Shown: positions 16,338-24,238 of the stretch, piece by piece
Position numbering within the stretch: position 1 is the stretch's first letter
Layout: each line of letters starts with the position of its first letter
Assembly (NCBI GenBank): GCA_002320595.1
Contig: DCKB01000031.1
Coordinates: forward strand, 1-64,000
DNA from: Christensenella sp. UBA1685
Lineage (GTDB): Bacteria; Bacillota; Clostridia; Christensenellales; CAG-138
Length of the DNA stretch: 64,000 nt
Reading direction: 5' to 3'
Notes under the pieces: model-generated
Told to the model about the DNA's origin: nothing
Database searches by the model: none
What the model saw: the letters and a program-made list of their open reading frames with translations, nothing else
Position numbers and translations under genes: made by a program

Positions 16338-16383
16338 GCCGGGCCTCCTCCTTTTCCCCGCGCTGCGGGAATCTTCTCGTTCC

Positions 16384-16412
16384 ATGTTAGCATCTTGCCC
16401 CCGTTTTTGCAA
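16384..16412 (-). promoter_or_regulatory. Promoter of the DtxR/MntR-type gene
   Basis: Minus strand TTGCAA (16412-16407), a 17-bp spacer and TAACAT (16389-16384). It lies right after the malQ-glgP terminator. Confidence 0.6.
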
Positions 16413-16414
16413 GG

Positions 16415-16448
16415 CAAAAGCCCCCGCCCGAGGTGCGGAGGGCTTTTG
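16415..16448 (-). terminator. Terminator after malQ-glgP
   Basis: CAAAAGCCC and GGGCTTTTG form a 9-bp stem around a GC-rich loop; on the minus strand the second arm itself supplies CTTTTG. Confidence 0.75.
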
Positions 16449-16459
16449 AAACCTTCTGT

Positions 16460-19400
16460 TTACAATTCCACCCGCGGCAGGTGCCAAAGTTCCTCGGCAT
16501 ACTGTTTGATCGTGCGGTCGCTTGAAAACATCCCCGCAGAAGCCGTATTCATCAGGCACTTGCGACCAAAGGCGAGGCTGTCCCTGTAATCCCGGTTGGC
16601 GCGCAGCTTTGCTTCCATATAAGGGTGAAAATCAAGCAACAGGTAATAATGATCCGGCGCATGCCAGCTTGCTCCAAACAGAAGCGAACTGTAAAGCTCG
16701 CGGAACGCGCCGGAATTGTCGTCGCTGAACGTGCCGTCGATGAGCGTATCCACCACGCGGCGCATGCGCGCGTCACCATCATAGAGTGCCTTGGGGTTAT
16801 ATGTATCCCGGATGCGGGCGATGTCCTCCACCCGTGCGCCGAAGATATAGTTGTTGTCCTCTCCTGCCTGCTCGACGATTTCAATGTTCGCGCCGTCATA
16901 GGTGCCGAGCGTAACCGTGCCGTTGAGCATGAATTTCATGTTGCCCGTTCCGCTTGCCTCGGTTCCCGCGGGCGAAATCTGCTCGGAAATATCCGCTGCG
17001 GGAATGATGTGCTCCGCATAGGAGCAGTTGTAGTTCTGCACGAATACCACGCGCATCTTATCCCGCATGTCCGGATCGTTATTGATGCGCTTTGCGATCT
17101 CGTTGATGAACTTGATGACGCTCTTTGCGCGCCAGTAACCCGGCGCAGCCTTCGCGCCAAAGATGAACGCTGTGGGCGTGAAGTCCGTAAGGGTCCCGTC
17201 CTTGAGGGAGAAGTAAATATCCAGAATGGAGAACGCATTCAAAAGCTGGCGTTTATATTCGTGCATGCGTTTCACCTGAATATCGAACACGAAATCCGTG
17301 GGCAGCTCCACACCCTCACGTTCCTTAATGATGGCAGCAAGCTGGCGCTTTTTCTGATGCTTTGCATCGTTGAAGCGGGCAATCAGGTCATCGTCAATCT
17401 TTTCACGCAGCGCGCCAAGCTCGTTGAGGTCGGTCAGGAATCCATCCCCAATCTGCTCCGCAATCAGCCCGGCGAGCTCCGGATTGCAGAGCCCGAGCCA
17501 GCGCCGCTGGGTAATGCCATTGGTTTTGTTTTGGAACCGGCGCGGATATACTTCATACCAGTCCCGGAACACATCGTTTTTCAGGATTTCCGTATGGATG
17601 CGCGCAACGCCGTTTACATACGTGGAAACATACACCGCAAGGCGCGCCATGTGGATGGTGTTATCCGCCACGATCTGCATCCGCGCGCGGCGTTCCTCGT
17701 TCACGCCTGCGGCACGCAGTTCCGCGTTCAGCTTGTCGTTAATGCGGCAGATGATCTCGCCGAGTTTTGGCACAACGCTGTTAAACAGCTCAAGCTCCCA
17801 TTTTTCAAGCGCTTCGCTCATGATGGTGTGGTTGGTGTAGGAAAATGTTTCCCGGGCGATGTCGAACGCCGCGTCAAACTCCAGCCCCTCAAGCATCAGA
17901 AGGCGGATCAGTTCCGGGATGGAAACGGTCGGATGCGTATCATTAAGCTGCACGGCGCAATGCGCGGCAAACCCGGAAAAATCGCATGCGCCGTTCGCGC
18001 CACGCACTTTCTTATAACGCCGGATGATGTCCTGCACCGATGCGCTCGAAAGGAAATACTGCTGTTTGAGGCGCAAACGCTTGCCCGCATACGTGCTGTC
18101 GTTGGGGTAAAGCACACGGGTGATGTCCTCTACGGAGTTCTTTTCCCGCACCGCAAGCGCGTATTCCTGATCGTTAAACAGGCGGAAGTCAAATTCCTCA
18201 ATCGGCTCGCTTTGCCAAAGGCGCAGCGTGCCAATGTTGCGCGTGCGGTAGCCGATGATAGGCATATCGTACGGTACGGCCAGCACCTTCTGGTCTGCAA
18301 ATTCCACCGTCACAATCCTGTCGTCCCGCCTGCGGCTCCATGGGTCGCCGAAACGCTGCCAGTCATCCGCCTTTTCCACCTGATAGCCGTTTTCAAAGCT
18401 TTGCTTAAAGAGGCCGAACTTGTAGCGCAGGCCATATCCGTCCAGCGGAATGTTGTGCGTAGCGGCGCTGTCCAGGAAGCAGGCCGCAAGCCGGCCAAGG
18501 CCTCCGTTTCCAAGCGCTTCGTCTTCAATATCTTCCATAGCGGTAATATCTGCACCGCGTGCACGCAGCATCTCCCGGACTTCGGAAAGGATGCCAAGGC
18601 AGTACAGATTATTGAACACCATCCTTCCGACAAGGTATTCTGCGGAAACATAGTAAGCGCGGCGCACACGCTCATGGGCGCGCCGACTGTCCCGCCAGTC
18701 TCCCGAAAGTTCCATCATGACGGCTTCGGAAAGCGCGTTGTGGAGCTGCACCGTACTCGCTTCATGCAGTTCGATCTGATAATTGCTTTGGAGGGATTCC
18801 TCCATGCGCCGCAATATGTTTTTGCAATCCATGCGTTCTTCCTTTCGCTGTGTTCTTCTATATTGCTTGTTCAGGCGCAAAATGCGCGTCATAAGCGCGG
18901 CATCCGCCGCGCCGGGCAGCATCCGCCAGCGCCAGTTTCCGCCGAGCGTTGCGGGCTCGTTCATGCGAGCACCCGCGCCAAGGCGAAGATAATCCTGCAT
19001 CGGAATGATGCAGAGGAGCGCGGCGCTTCCATACGCTGCGCGAATCAGCGCGCCGGCAATGTCGTCATCCTCCTGATGCATGCCGAGCTTTCTGCGCGCA
19101 AACGCCTTTTCCGCCGCTCCGGCGCCCGCCCACCATTCCACAGTGGTTGCATTATCATGTGTTCCGGTATAAAGCACCGTATTCGCGCCGATGTTTTCCG
19201 GCAGGTGCATATTGCGCTCATCCGAGTCATATGCAAATTGCAGCACCCGCATGCCCGGAAAGCCGGCTTCCTTCAGCAGCGCTTCCACTTCCGGCGTGAT
19301 CACGCCAAGGTCCTCCGCCACAAGCGGGAGCTCCCCAAGCGCCGCACGCACGGCGCGGAACAGCTTCATGCCGGGGCCGGGCCTGTATTCGCCGCAAAGC

Positions 19401-20326
19401 GCGTTCGCCGCGCCTGCGGGTATGGCATAATACCGTGCAAAGCCGATGAAGTGATCAATGCGCAGCATGTCGAACATGCCGCACATCGCCCTGAGGCGCG
19501 CAATCCACCAGGCATAGCCTTCCCGCTCCATGGCTTCCCAATCATAAATCGGATTGCCCCAAAGCTGCCCTTCGGCAGAGAAATAATCCGGCGGCACGCC
19601 CGCAACAAAGGATGGCCGCCGCGCTTCATCCATCAGAAACAGCTCCGGGTTTGCCCAAAGGTCCGACGAATCGGGCGCCACATAAATCGGCATATCGCCC
19701 AGAAGCTTCACGCCGCGCGCGTTTGCATAGGCCTTAAGCGCGCGCCATTGTTTGAAAAACAGATATTGCGCGAAACGGATGTACTGAATCTCTTCGGCAA
19801 GCAGCGCTCCGTAATGCGCCATGGCCGCAGGCTCCCGCAGGCGGATTGCCTCATCCGGCCATTCCTGAAAGGAAACGCCGCCAAAATGGGCCTTCACCGC
19901 CATAAACAGAGCATAATCCGCAAGCCATGGAGCTCCCTGCGCAAAGGCTCCCACTTCTTCTGCAAGCCTGCCGCCTGCGCGCGCAAACGCGCGGCGCAGC
20001 GCCGTGTCATGCGAAACTACAATGCGCCCATACTCCACGCTTGCCGGGTCAGAGCCAAACGCAATCCCCGCAAGATCTTCCTGCGCCAAAATCCCTTCCT
20101 GCACAAGAAGCTCGAGATCGATCAAATTTGGATTGCCTGCGAACGTGGAAAACGCCTGATAGGGGGAGTCTCCATACCCCGTCGGGCCAACGGGCAGCAC
20201 CTGCCAAACGCTCATCCCAGAATCCGCCACAAAATCCGCAAATGCATACGCCGCGCGTCCCATCGCACCGATGCCATATGGCGACGGAAGCGAACTGATA
20301 TGCAGTAATACGCCGCTCTTCCCCAC
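16460..20326 (-). CDS. malQ-glgP: Fused 4-alpha-glucanotransferase and glycogen/maltodextrin phosphorylase
   Basis: One uninterrupted frame of 1288 codons. Residues 1-490 are GH77 amylomaltase: SSLPSPYGIGAMG, nucleophile Asp in MLRIDHFIGF, acid/base Glu in LVAEDLGVI, and the Asp in GTHDNATTVEWW. Residues 499-1288 are GT35 phosphorylase of normal length (790 aa): EDEALGNGGLGRLAACFLDS, QLNDTHPTVSIPEL, and the pyridoxal-phosphate lysine in ASGTGNMKFMLNG. Together they would disproportionate and phosphorolyse maltodextrin or glycogen to glucose-1-phosphate. The junction holds an SD-like AAAGGAAG and an ATG at 18832 exactly where a free GlgP would begin, so both a fusion and an internally started phosphorylase are possible. 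GTG start at 20326 after GAGGAGG. A cre-like palindrome lies at the promoter. Confidence 0.9.
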   Translation of the reverse strand: MGKSGVLLHISSLPSPYGIGAMGRAAYAFADFVADSGMSVWQVLPVGPTGYGDSPYQAFSTFAGNPNLIDLELLVQEGILAQEDLAGIAFGSDPASVEYGRIVVSHDTALRRAFARAGGRLAEEVGAFAQGAPWLADYALFMAVKAHFGGVSFQEWPDEAIRLREPAAMAHYGALLAEEIQYIRFAQYLFFKQWRALKAYANARGVKLLGDMPIYVAPDSSDLWANPELFLMDEARRPSFVAGVPPDYFSAEGQLWGNPIYDWEAMEREGYAWWIARLRAMCGMFDMLRIDHFIGFARYYAIPAGAANALCGEYRPGPGMKLFRAVRAALGELPLVAEDLGVITPEVEALLKEAGFPGMRVLQFAYDSDERNMHLPENIGANTVLYTGTHDNATTVEWWAGAGAAEKAFARRKLGMHQEDDDIAGALIRAAYGSAALLCIIPMQDYLRLGAGARMNEPATLGGNWRWRMLPGAADAALMTRILRLNKQYRRTQRKEERMDCKNILRRMEESLQSNYQIELHEASTVQLHNALSEAVMMELSGDWRDSRRAHERVRRAYYVSAEYLVGRMVFNNLYCLGILSEVREMLRARGADITAMEDIEDEALGNGGLGRLAACFLDSAATHNIPLDGYGLRYKFGLFKQSFENGYQVEKADDWQRFGDPWSRRRDDRIVTVEFADQKVLAVPYDMPIIGYRTRNIGTLRLWQSEPIEEFDFRLFNDQEYALAVREKNSVEDITRVLYPNDSTYAGKRLRLKQQYFLSSASVQDIIRRYKKVRGANGACDFSGFAAHCAVQLNDTHPTVSIPELIRLLMLEGLEFDAAFDIARETFSYTNHTIMSEALEKWELELFNSVVPKLGEIICRINDKLNAELRAAGVNEERRARMQIVADNTIHMARLAVYVSTYVNGVARIHTEILKNDVFRDWYEVYPRRFQNKTNGITQRRWLGLCNPELAGLIAEQIGDGFLTDLNELGALREKIDDDLIARFNDAKHQKKRQLAAIIKEREGVELPTDFVFDIQVKRMHEYKRQLLNAFSILDIYFSLKDGTLTDFTPTAFIFGAKAAPGYWRAKSVIKFINEIAKRINNDPDMRDKMRVVFVQNYNCSYAEHIIPAADISEQISPAGTEASGTGNMKFMLNGTVTLGTYDGANIEIVEQAGEDNNYIFGARVEDIARIRDTYNPKALYDGDARMRRVVDTLIDGTFSDDNSGAFRELYSSLLFGASWHAPDHYYLLLDFHPYMEAKLRANRDYRDSLAFGRKCLMNTASAGMFSSDRTIKQYAEELWHLPRVEL

Positions 20327-20339
20327 GGTTTCCTCCTCA

Positions 20340-20354
20340 TTGAAAACGTTTTCA
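20340..20354 (-). promoter_or_regulatory. cre-like / LacI-family operator
   Basis: TGAAAACGTTTTCA is a perfect 14-bp palindrome; with the flanking T it fits the CcpA catabolite-responsive element consensus. It lies between the -10 box and the start codon of malQ-glgP, a position where binding blocks transcription. CcpA or a local MalR-type repressor could bind it. Confidence 0.8.
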
Positions 20355-20365
20355 GTACAGGGTAT

Positions 20366-20394
20366 AGTGTAGCATACGCAAAACCGATCCGCAA
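20366..20394 (-). promoter_or_regulatory. Promoter of malQ-glgP
   Basis: Minus strand TTGCGG (20394-20389), a 17-bp spacer, TACACT (20371-20366), directly upstream of the cre-like palindrome. Confidence 0.6.
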
Positions 20395-20428
20395 TTGTTA
20401 AAATCGTTAAGCCATGATCATAAGGCGG

Positions 20429-20458
20429 TTGACAAAGCGATGGCTTCCATCAGATAAT
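20429..20458 (+). promoter_or_regulatory. Promoter of the marR-nudix pair
   Basis: TTGACA (20429-20434), an 18-bp spacer, GATAAT (20453-20458). It places the transcript start near 20465 and therefore rules out upstream start codons for the MarR gene. Confidence 0.75.
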
Positions 20459-20491
20459 AAGAAACAAAACAGGATGGGAGAACTTTCCAGA

Positions 20492-20944
20492 ATGACGCGG
20501 GAAGAAGTGACTTCCGCAGCCGGGCGTGAGTTTCAGGCCCTGCTGCACATTTACAACCTTTGCATGCAGCGCACGCTGAGCAAATACGGCCTTTATCCGG
20601 GCCAGCCGCAGCTGCTGTTTGCCGTGCGCACGCTCGGCACGCCAACGCAGAATGAGCTTGCAGAACAGCTTGCCATCAGCAAGGCCTCCGTGGGTGTTTC
20701 CGTGCGCCGGCTGGAAAACACAGGCTTTGTAAAGCGCGTTCGGGATAAAAAGGATACCCGCTGCATCCGCATCGCCCTCACGCAGAAGGGGCAGGATTAC
20801 GCCCGGTGGTGCGACATTGATTTTGAAATGTTTTTCACCACTCTTTTAGAGAATTTTTCCGGCGACGAGCGTGCGGATGCGCTCGACATGCTTGAGCGCA
20901 TGAACAAAAGCATGCGCGCCTTCCGGGAAAGACTGAAGAGCTGA
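20492..20944 (+). CDS. MarR-family transcriptional regulator
   Basis: A 150-aa winged-helix regulator. Helices in order: FQALLHIYNLCMQRTLSKYG (dimerisation), PGQPQLLFAVRTLG, the recognition segment QNELAEQLAISKASVGVSVR, and the wing KRVRDKKDTRCIRIALTQKG. The frame is open from 20414 and there is an ATG at 20474, but the promoter at 20429-20458 excludes the former. ATG 20492 is preceded by GGGAG, so it is my choice; 20474 is the alternative. The Nudix gene starts 4 bp after its stop, so they are co-transcribed and the regulator may control this pair. Ligand unknown. Confidence 0.85.
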   Translation: MTREEVTSAAGREFQALLHIYNLCMQRTLSKYGLYPGQPQLLFAVRTLGTPTQNELAEQLAISKASVGVSVRRLENTGFVKRVRDKKDTRCIRIALTQKGQDYARWCDIDFEMFFTTLLENFSGDERADALDMLERMNKSMRAFRERLKS

Positions 20945-20948
20945 TAAA

Positions 20949-21404
20949 ATGGCTGAAATGGAAAATGCAATTTTCACAAACATGTGTATGGTCTATGATG
21001 GTGCGGGAAATATTCTCGTGCAAAATCGCCGTAACCTGAATTGGCCGGGCATCACGTTTCCCGGCGGCCACGTTGAACATGGCGAGTCCTTCTCAGGTTC
21101 CGTAATCCGTGAAGTAAAAGAAGAAACCGGGCTTGATATTCAGTGCCCTGTTTTATGCGGAGTCAAGCAGTTCCAAACAAAGGAAGACGCGCGCTACGTC
21201 GTCCTGTTCTATAAAACAGACCGGTTTTCGGGCACGCTGCGTTCTTCCGAAGAAGGAGACGTGTTCTGGATCAAGCGCAGCGAGCTTGAAACCTATTCGC
21301 TTGCCGATGATTTTAAAAAAATGCTGGAGGTATTTGAATCCAGCGAAATCAGCGAATTTTACTACAGTAAACGCAACGGTGCATGGAAAGCGGAATTGCT
21401 TTAA
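20949..21404 (+). CDS. Nudix hydrolase (MutT-like)
   Basis: A 151-aa pyrophosphohydrolase of nucleoside diphosphate-linked compounds. The Nudix box is complete: G in PGGHVEHG, E in GESFSG, then REVKEETGLD, giving GX5EX7REVXEEXGL. The substrate is not determined by the motif; oxidised dNTPs are one option. It follows the MarR gene by 4 bp and is translationally linked to it. No terminator is obvious before the PadR promoter at 21425. Confidence 0.9.
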   Translation: MAEMENAIFTNMCMVYDGAGNILVQNRRNLNWPGITFPGGHVEHGESFSGSVIREVKEETGLDIQCPVLCGVKQFQTKEDARYVVLFYKTDRFSGTLRSSEEGDVFWIKRSELETYSLADDFKKMLEVFESSEISEFYYSKRNGAWKAELL

Positions 21405-21424
21405 ATTCCGGGGAAAAGCGCTTC

Positions 21425-21482
21425 TTGACAGGCGCTTTCTTTGTGCTTATAATATCGTTATATGATATTATTAAACGATATT
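21425..21482 (+). promoter_or_regulatory. Consensus promoter with inverted-repeat operator for padR
   Basis: A perfect TTGACA (21425-21430), 17 bp, perfect TATAAT (21448-21453). An inverted repeat AATATCGTT / AACGATATT (21451-21459 and 21474-21482, 14-bp gap) begins inside the -10 box and covers the start point. Such a strong promoter with an overlapping palindrome implies tight repression, most simply by PadR itself. Confidence 0.8.
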
Positions 21483-21506
21483 GCGGTCGGATGAGAGGGT
21501 GTGCGC

Positions 21507-21839
21507 ATGCCGAAAAAGTCGCTGGACGGCCTCACGGAGTCCATGTTTTATGTGTTGATGGCGTTTTGCCGCGGGCCGATGTGCGGCATTGGCGTCGCAG
21601 AGTTCATAGATGCGAAAACGCGCGGGCGCCTGCAGATTGGCCCTGCCACGCTCTATACCATCCTCGGAAAATTCGAGCGCGAAAAATATATTAAAGAGAT
21701 CGAAGTGTCCGGACGCAAGCGCACTTACCGCCTTACCGAGCGCGGCCTTGCAGCCTACCGCGAAGAGGTGGAACGGCTCGCCGCGTGTGTGGCGGATGCA
21801 GAAAGCGAACCTGATTTTGGGGGTGAATTCCATGTCTGA
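21507..21839 (+). CDS. PadR-family transcriptional regulator
   Basis: A 110-aa repressor. The winged helix reads MFYVLMAFCRGPMCGIGVAE, then IGPATLYTILGKFEREKYIK and the wing SGRKRTYRLTERG, followed by a C-terminal helix. The ATG at 21507 follows GAGAGG; a GTG six bases earlier is possible. Its last codons overlap the start of the DUF2812 gene by 8 bp. PadR-DUF2812 pairs are frequent in Firmicutes, where the membrane protein is the presumed target or partner. The operator at 21451-21482 suggests autorepression. Confidence 0.9.
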   Translation: MPKKSLDGLTESMFYVLMAFCRGPMCGIGVAEFIDAKTRGRLQIGPATLYTILGKFEREKYIKEIEVSGRKRTYRLTERGLAAYREEVERLAACVADAESEPDFGGEFHV

Positions 21840-23034
21840 GCAAAAAACAAGCGAACCGCGTTATGCATACCGCCTGCCGCCCTGCCCCGCCTATGATGTG
21901 GAGGCCACGGAAAGCTGGCTTTCGGCAATGGCCCAAAAAGGATTTGTGCTAACCAGGGATGGCTTTTTCCTTGGCTTTGCAACCTTTGAAAAAACACAGC
22001 CGCAGGCCCTGCGTTACCGGCTGGAAGCTTCCGAAAAAAAGCTCGCCCCGCTTTCCGAGGACAGCCCGCCCGAAGAAGCCGAAGAGCTTTACGCCTCCTA
22101 CGGTTGGCGCTACGTTGCCTCACGCGGGCAGTTCCGCATTTATTGCACGGATTCGGACGAGGCGCGCGAGCTGAACAGCGACCCGCGCGTGCAGGCGATT
22201 GCGCTCAGCATGGTGCGCAAGCGGGAATCCGGCAATCTTGCGATGTCTTTGTTTTGGCTGTTGTTCTATCCGTTTTTCATTTTCCGAGGCGGCATCGTGC
22301 GTGCGGCGATCGAAATCGGTATGCCGATGACGCTTCTGGCTTTGGGGCTCATCGCATGGGTGCTCGCGCGTTCCGTTCGGGAAGTGGTGCATCTGCACCG
22401 GCTCGGCAAGTCGCTCGCGGAAGGCAAGCCACTCGATCATGGGAAGGATTGGCACGCGCACGCCCTGCGGTACCGCGTGGGCAAGCTGCTGCATCTGCTC
22501 GCATGGCTCGCGCTTATCGGCTGCGGGCTTGCCGCATGGAGCGCAGACATACGGAAAGAAAACGAGGTCCCGCTTACGGAGTACGGTGCGGCGCTTCCGT
22601 TTGCAACAATCGCCGACTTTGCGCCGGAAGGGGATTACACGCTGTACGACATTGGGTACAGCAACACGGTTTCTGCCGTCTCGCGGCTTCTTGCTCCCAC
22701 GGTGATCGCATACCGCGAATATGCGCACGTTGCCCTGCCGGATGGTTCGCTTCTGGAAGGCGGGCTGGATGTGGAATATTATGAAACTGCATCTCCGCTG
22801 CTCGCACGCATCATCGCCCGGGAGTTCCTGCGTAAAGCGAAACATGAAAAGCATTATGCGGAATGCGAACTTCCGCCGCTCGATGTGGATTATGCCGCAG
22901 GGTATACGGATTATTTCCCCACCGTTGTGCTGCAGAAAGGCAACCGCGTGATCTCTGCGATGTTTTACCAAACGGGAACCTCCTCCATGCCGTATAAAGA
23001 TTGGGTCAGGATTGTTGCGCAAAGCATAGATTGA
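21832..23034 (+). CDS. DUF2812 membrane protein
   Basis: A 400-aa protein of unknown function. The DUF2812 domain (residues about 12-120) has RLPPCPAYDVEATESWLSAM and a YRLEAS segment. Membrane helices lie near residues 137-158 and 160-185 and at 215-237. The C-terminal 160 residues are predicted to lie outside the membrane and carry no recognised motif. GGGGGTG precedes the ATG. The 8-bp overlap with padR and the single promoter show it is part of the padR regulon. A role in responding to membrane-active compounds is only suggested by other PadR pairs. Confidence 0.75.
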   Translation: MSEQKTSEPRYAYRLPPCPAYDVEATESWLSAMAQKGFVLTRDGFFLGFATFEKTQPQALRYRLEASEKKLAPLSEDSPPEEAEELYASYGWRYVASRGQFRIYCTDSDEARELNSDPRVQAIALSMVRKRESGNLAMSLFWLLFYPFFIFRGGIVRAAIEIGMPMTLLALGLIAWVLARSVREVVHLHRLGKSLAEGKPLDHGKDWHAHALRYRVGKLLHLLAWLALIGCGLAAWSADIRKENEVPLTEYGAALPFATIADFAPEGDYTLYDIGYSNTVSAVSRLLAPTVIAYREYAHVALPDGSLLEGGLDVEYYETASPLLARIIAREFLRKAKHEKHYAECELPPLDVDYAAGYTDYFPTVVLQKGNRVISAMFYQTGTSSMPYKDWVRIVAQSID

Positions 23035-23039
23035 AGCAG

Positions 23040-23065
23040 AAAAAGGCCGGTACATCGGCCTTTTT
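23040..23065. terminator. Bidirectional terminator
   Basis: AAAAAGGCCG and CGGCCTTTTT around a 6-nt loop. It serves the DUF2812 gene (plus) and ansA (minus), which converge here. Confidence 0.9.
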
Positions 23066-23086
23066 CTTTATGGAGCATTGCGCGTT

Positions 23087-24067
23087 TCATTCCATAATTT
23101 CCCCGCAGAGGTTTTTGCGCATCAGCGCGCGAAGTTCATCGGGGTCGTCCGTCTGCCCAAGGACCCACATCAGCTTGGTCACGGCGGCCTCGGTGGTCAT
23201 ATCCCGTGCGGAGATCACGCCTGCGTTGCGCAGCGGCTCGCTGACCTCGTAAATGTCCGGCGTGCTTGCCTCATACAGGCATTGGGAGGTCAGCACCACA
23301 GGGATGCCCGCAGCGATCAGCTTCTTGATGCTCTCCGTGTGGTCGCGCCGGAAGTTATGCATGCCGCCCAGGCCGAACGCTTCCACCACCACGCCGCGCA
23401 TGTCGGAGGCAAGCAGGCTTTCCAGCAGAGCCGGGCTTGTGCCCGGCACGAGCTTGATCAGCGCCACGCGCGGGTCAAGCGCATCGGAAAAGGCGAATTC
23501 CGCGCCCTGCTCCGGCGCAACCAGCGTATAGCAGCGGCCGTTTGCAACCATGCCGACATATGGGTAATTGATGGATTCAAACGCATCAAGCGAGGTCGTC
23601 CGCGTTTTGACCGCGCGGCATCCCTTGATGATGGCGTTCCCAAAGCAGATGTATACGCCGCCCGGAAGTTCCCTTGCCGCGAGAAGCGCGTTTGCAAGGT
23701 TTTTGCGGCCATCGGAATCCGGATAGGCAATAGGGTATTGCGAGCCCGTCAGCACCACAGGTACGCTGATTCCGCGCAGCATAAAGCTGAGCATGGAAGC
23801 CGTGTATGCCATGGTATCCGTTCCGTGGGTAATAACGATTCCCTCATAATCCCAGGAAGATTTCAATACCTTGCCGGCAATCTTGCGCCATTCCTCCGGC
23901 TGAATGTTGGAACTATCCATATTGAACAGGTCAACGCAGTCCACCCCCTCGGCGCCTGCGCCTGCGTAGCTGAGCAAGGCGTGCGCATCCAGCCCCGGTG
24001 CGAGGCCGTGCTCCGTTGGCATGCAGGCGATGGTTCCCCCTGTGGCGATCAACCGGATTCGTTTCAT
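23087..24067 (-). CDS. ansA: L-asparaginase (type I, cytoplasmic)
   Basis: Hydrolyses L-asparagine to aspartate and ammonia. The 326-aa protein begins MKRIRLIATGGTIACMP, where the TGGTIA Thr is the nucleophile, and carries the second signature GIVITHGTDTMAYTASML. Later motifs are VVLTGSQYPI, SDGRKNLANAL, VVEAFGLGGMHNF and VVLTSQC. There is no signal peptide, so it is of the cytoplasmic type. The ATG at 24067 follows GGAG; the frame is open for 14 more codons. Monocistronic, divergent from the P-loop gene. Confidence 0.93.
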   Translation of the reverse strand: MKRIRLIATGGTIACMPTEHGLAPGLDAHALLSYAGAGAEGVDCVDLFNMDSSNIQPEEWRKIAGKVLKSSWDYEGIVITHGTDTMAYTASMLSFMLRGISVPVVLTGSQYPIAYPDSDGRKNLANALLAARELPGGVYICFGNAIIKGCRAVKTRTTSLDAFESINYPYVGMVANGRCYTLVAPEQGAEFAFSDALDPRVALIKLVPGTSPALLESLLASDMRGVVVEAFGLGGMHNFRRDHTESIKKLIAAGIPVVLTSQCLYEASTPDIYEVSEPLRNAGVISARDMTTEAAVTKLMWVLGQTDDPDELRALMRKNLCGEIME

Positions 24068-24109
24068 GCTGCTTTTCTCCGTTTCTGATGCATGTGTTTC
24101 TTCTCCCAA

Positions 24110-24138
24110 ATTTTAGCAGTCCGGCGTGCGGAGCACAA
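24110..24138 (-). promoter_or_regulatory. Promoter of ansA
   Basis: Minus strand TTGTGC (24138-24133), a 17-bp spacer, TAAAAT (24115-24110), 42 bp before the ATG. Confidence 0.65.
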
Positions 24139-24238
24139 GGGCGCGGGACAATATATTTTTTCTCTGTGCAGTACCCTTTTTCCGCGTTGGATGCTATGAT
24201 TGAACAGACGATTCATTTTGCCCCAAGGAGGAACTTTT

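Noticed and set aside
16625..20308. A 1227-codon plus-strand frame opposite malQ-glgP
   Set aside because: It mirrors the codons of two certain enzymes; GC-rich third positions leave antisense frames open. No motif, promoter or ribosome site.
20414..20474. Start at 20414 for the MarR gene
   Set aside because: It lies upstream of the predicted transcript start (promoter 20429-20458).
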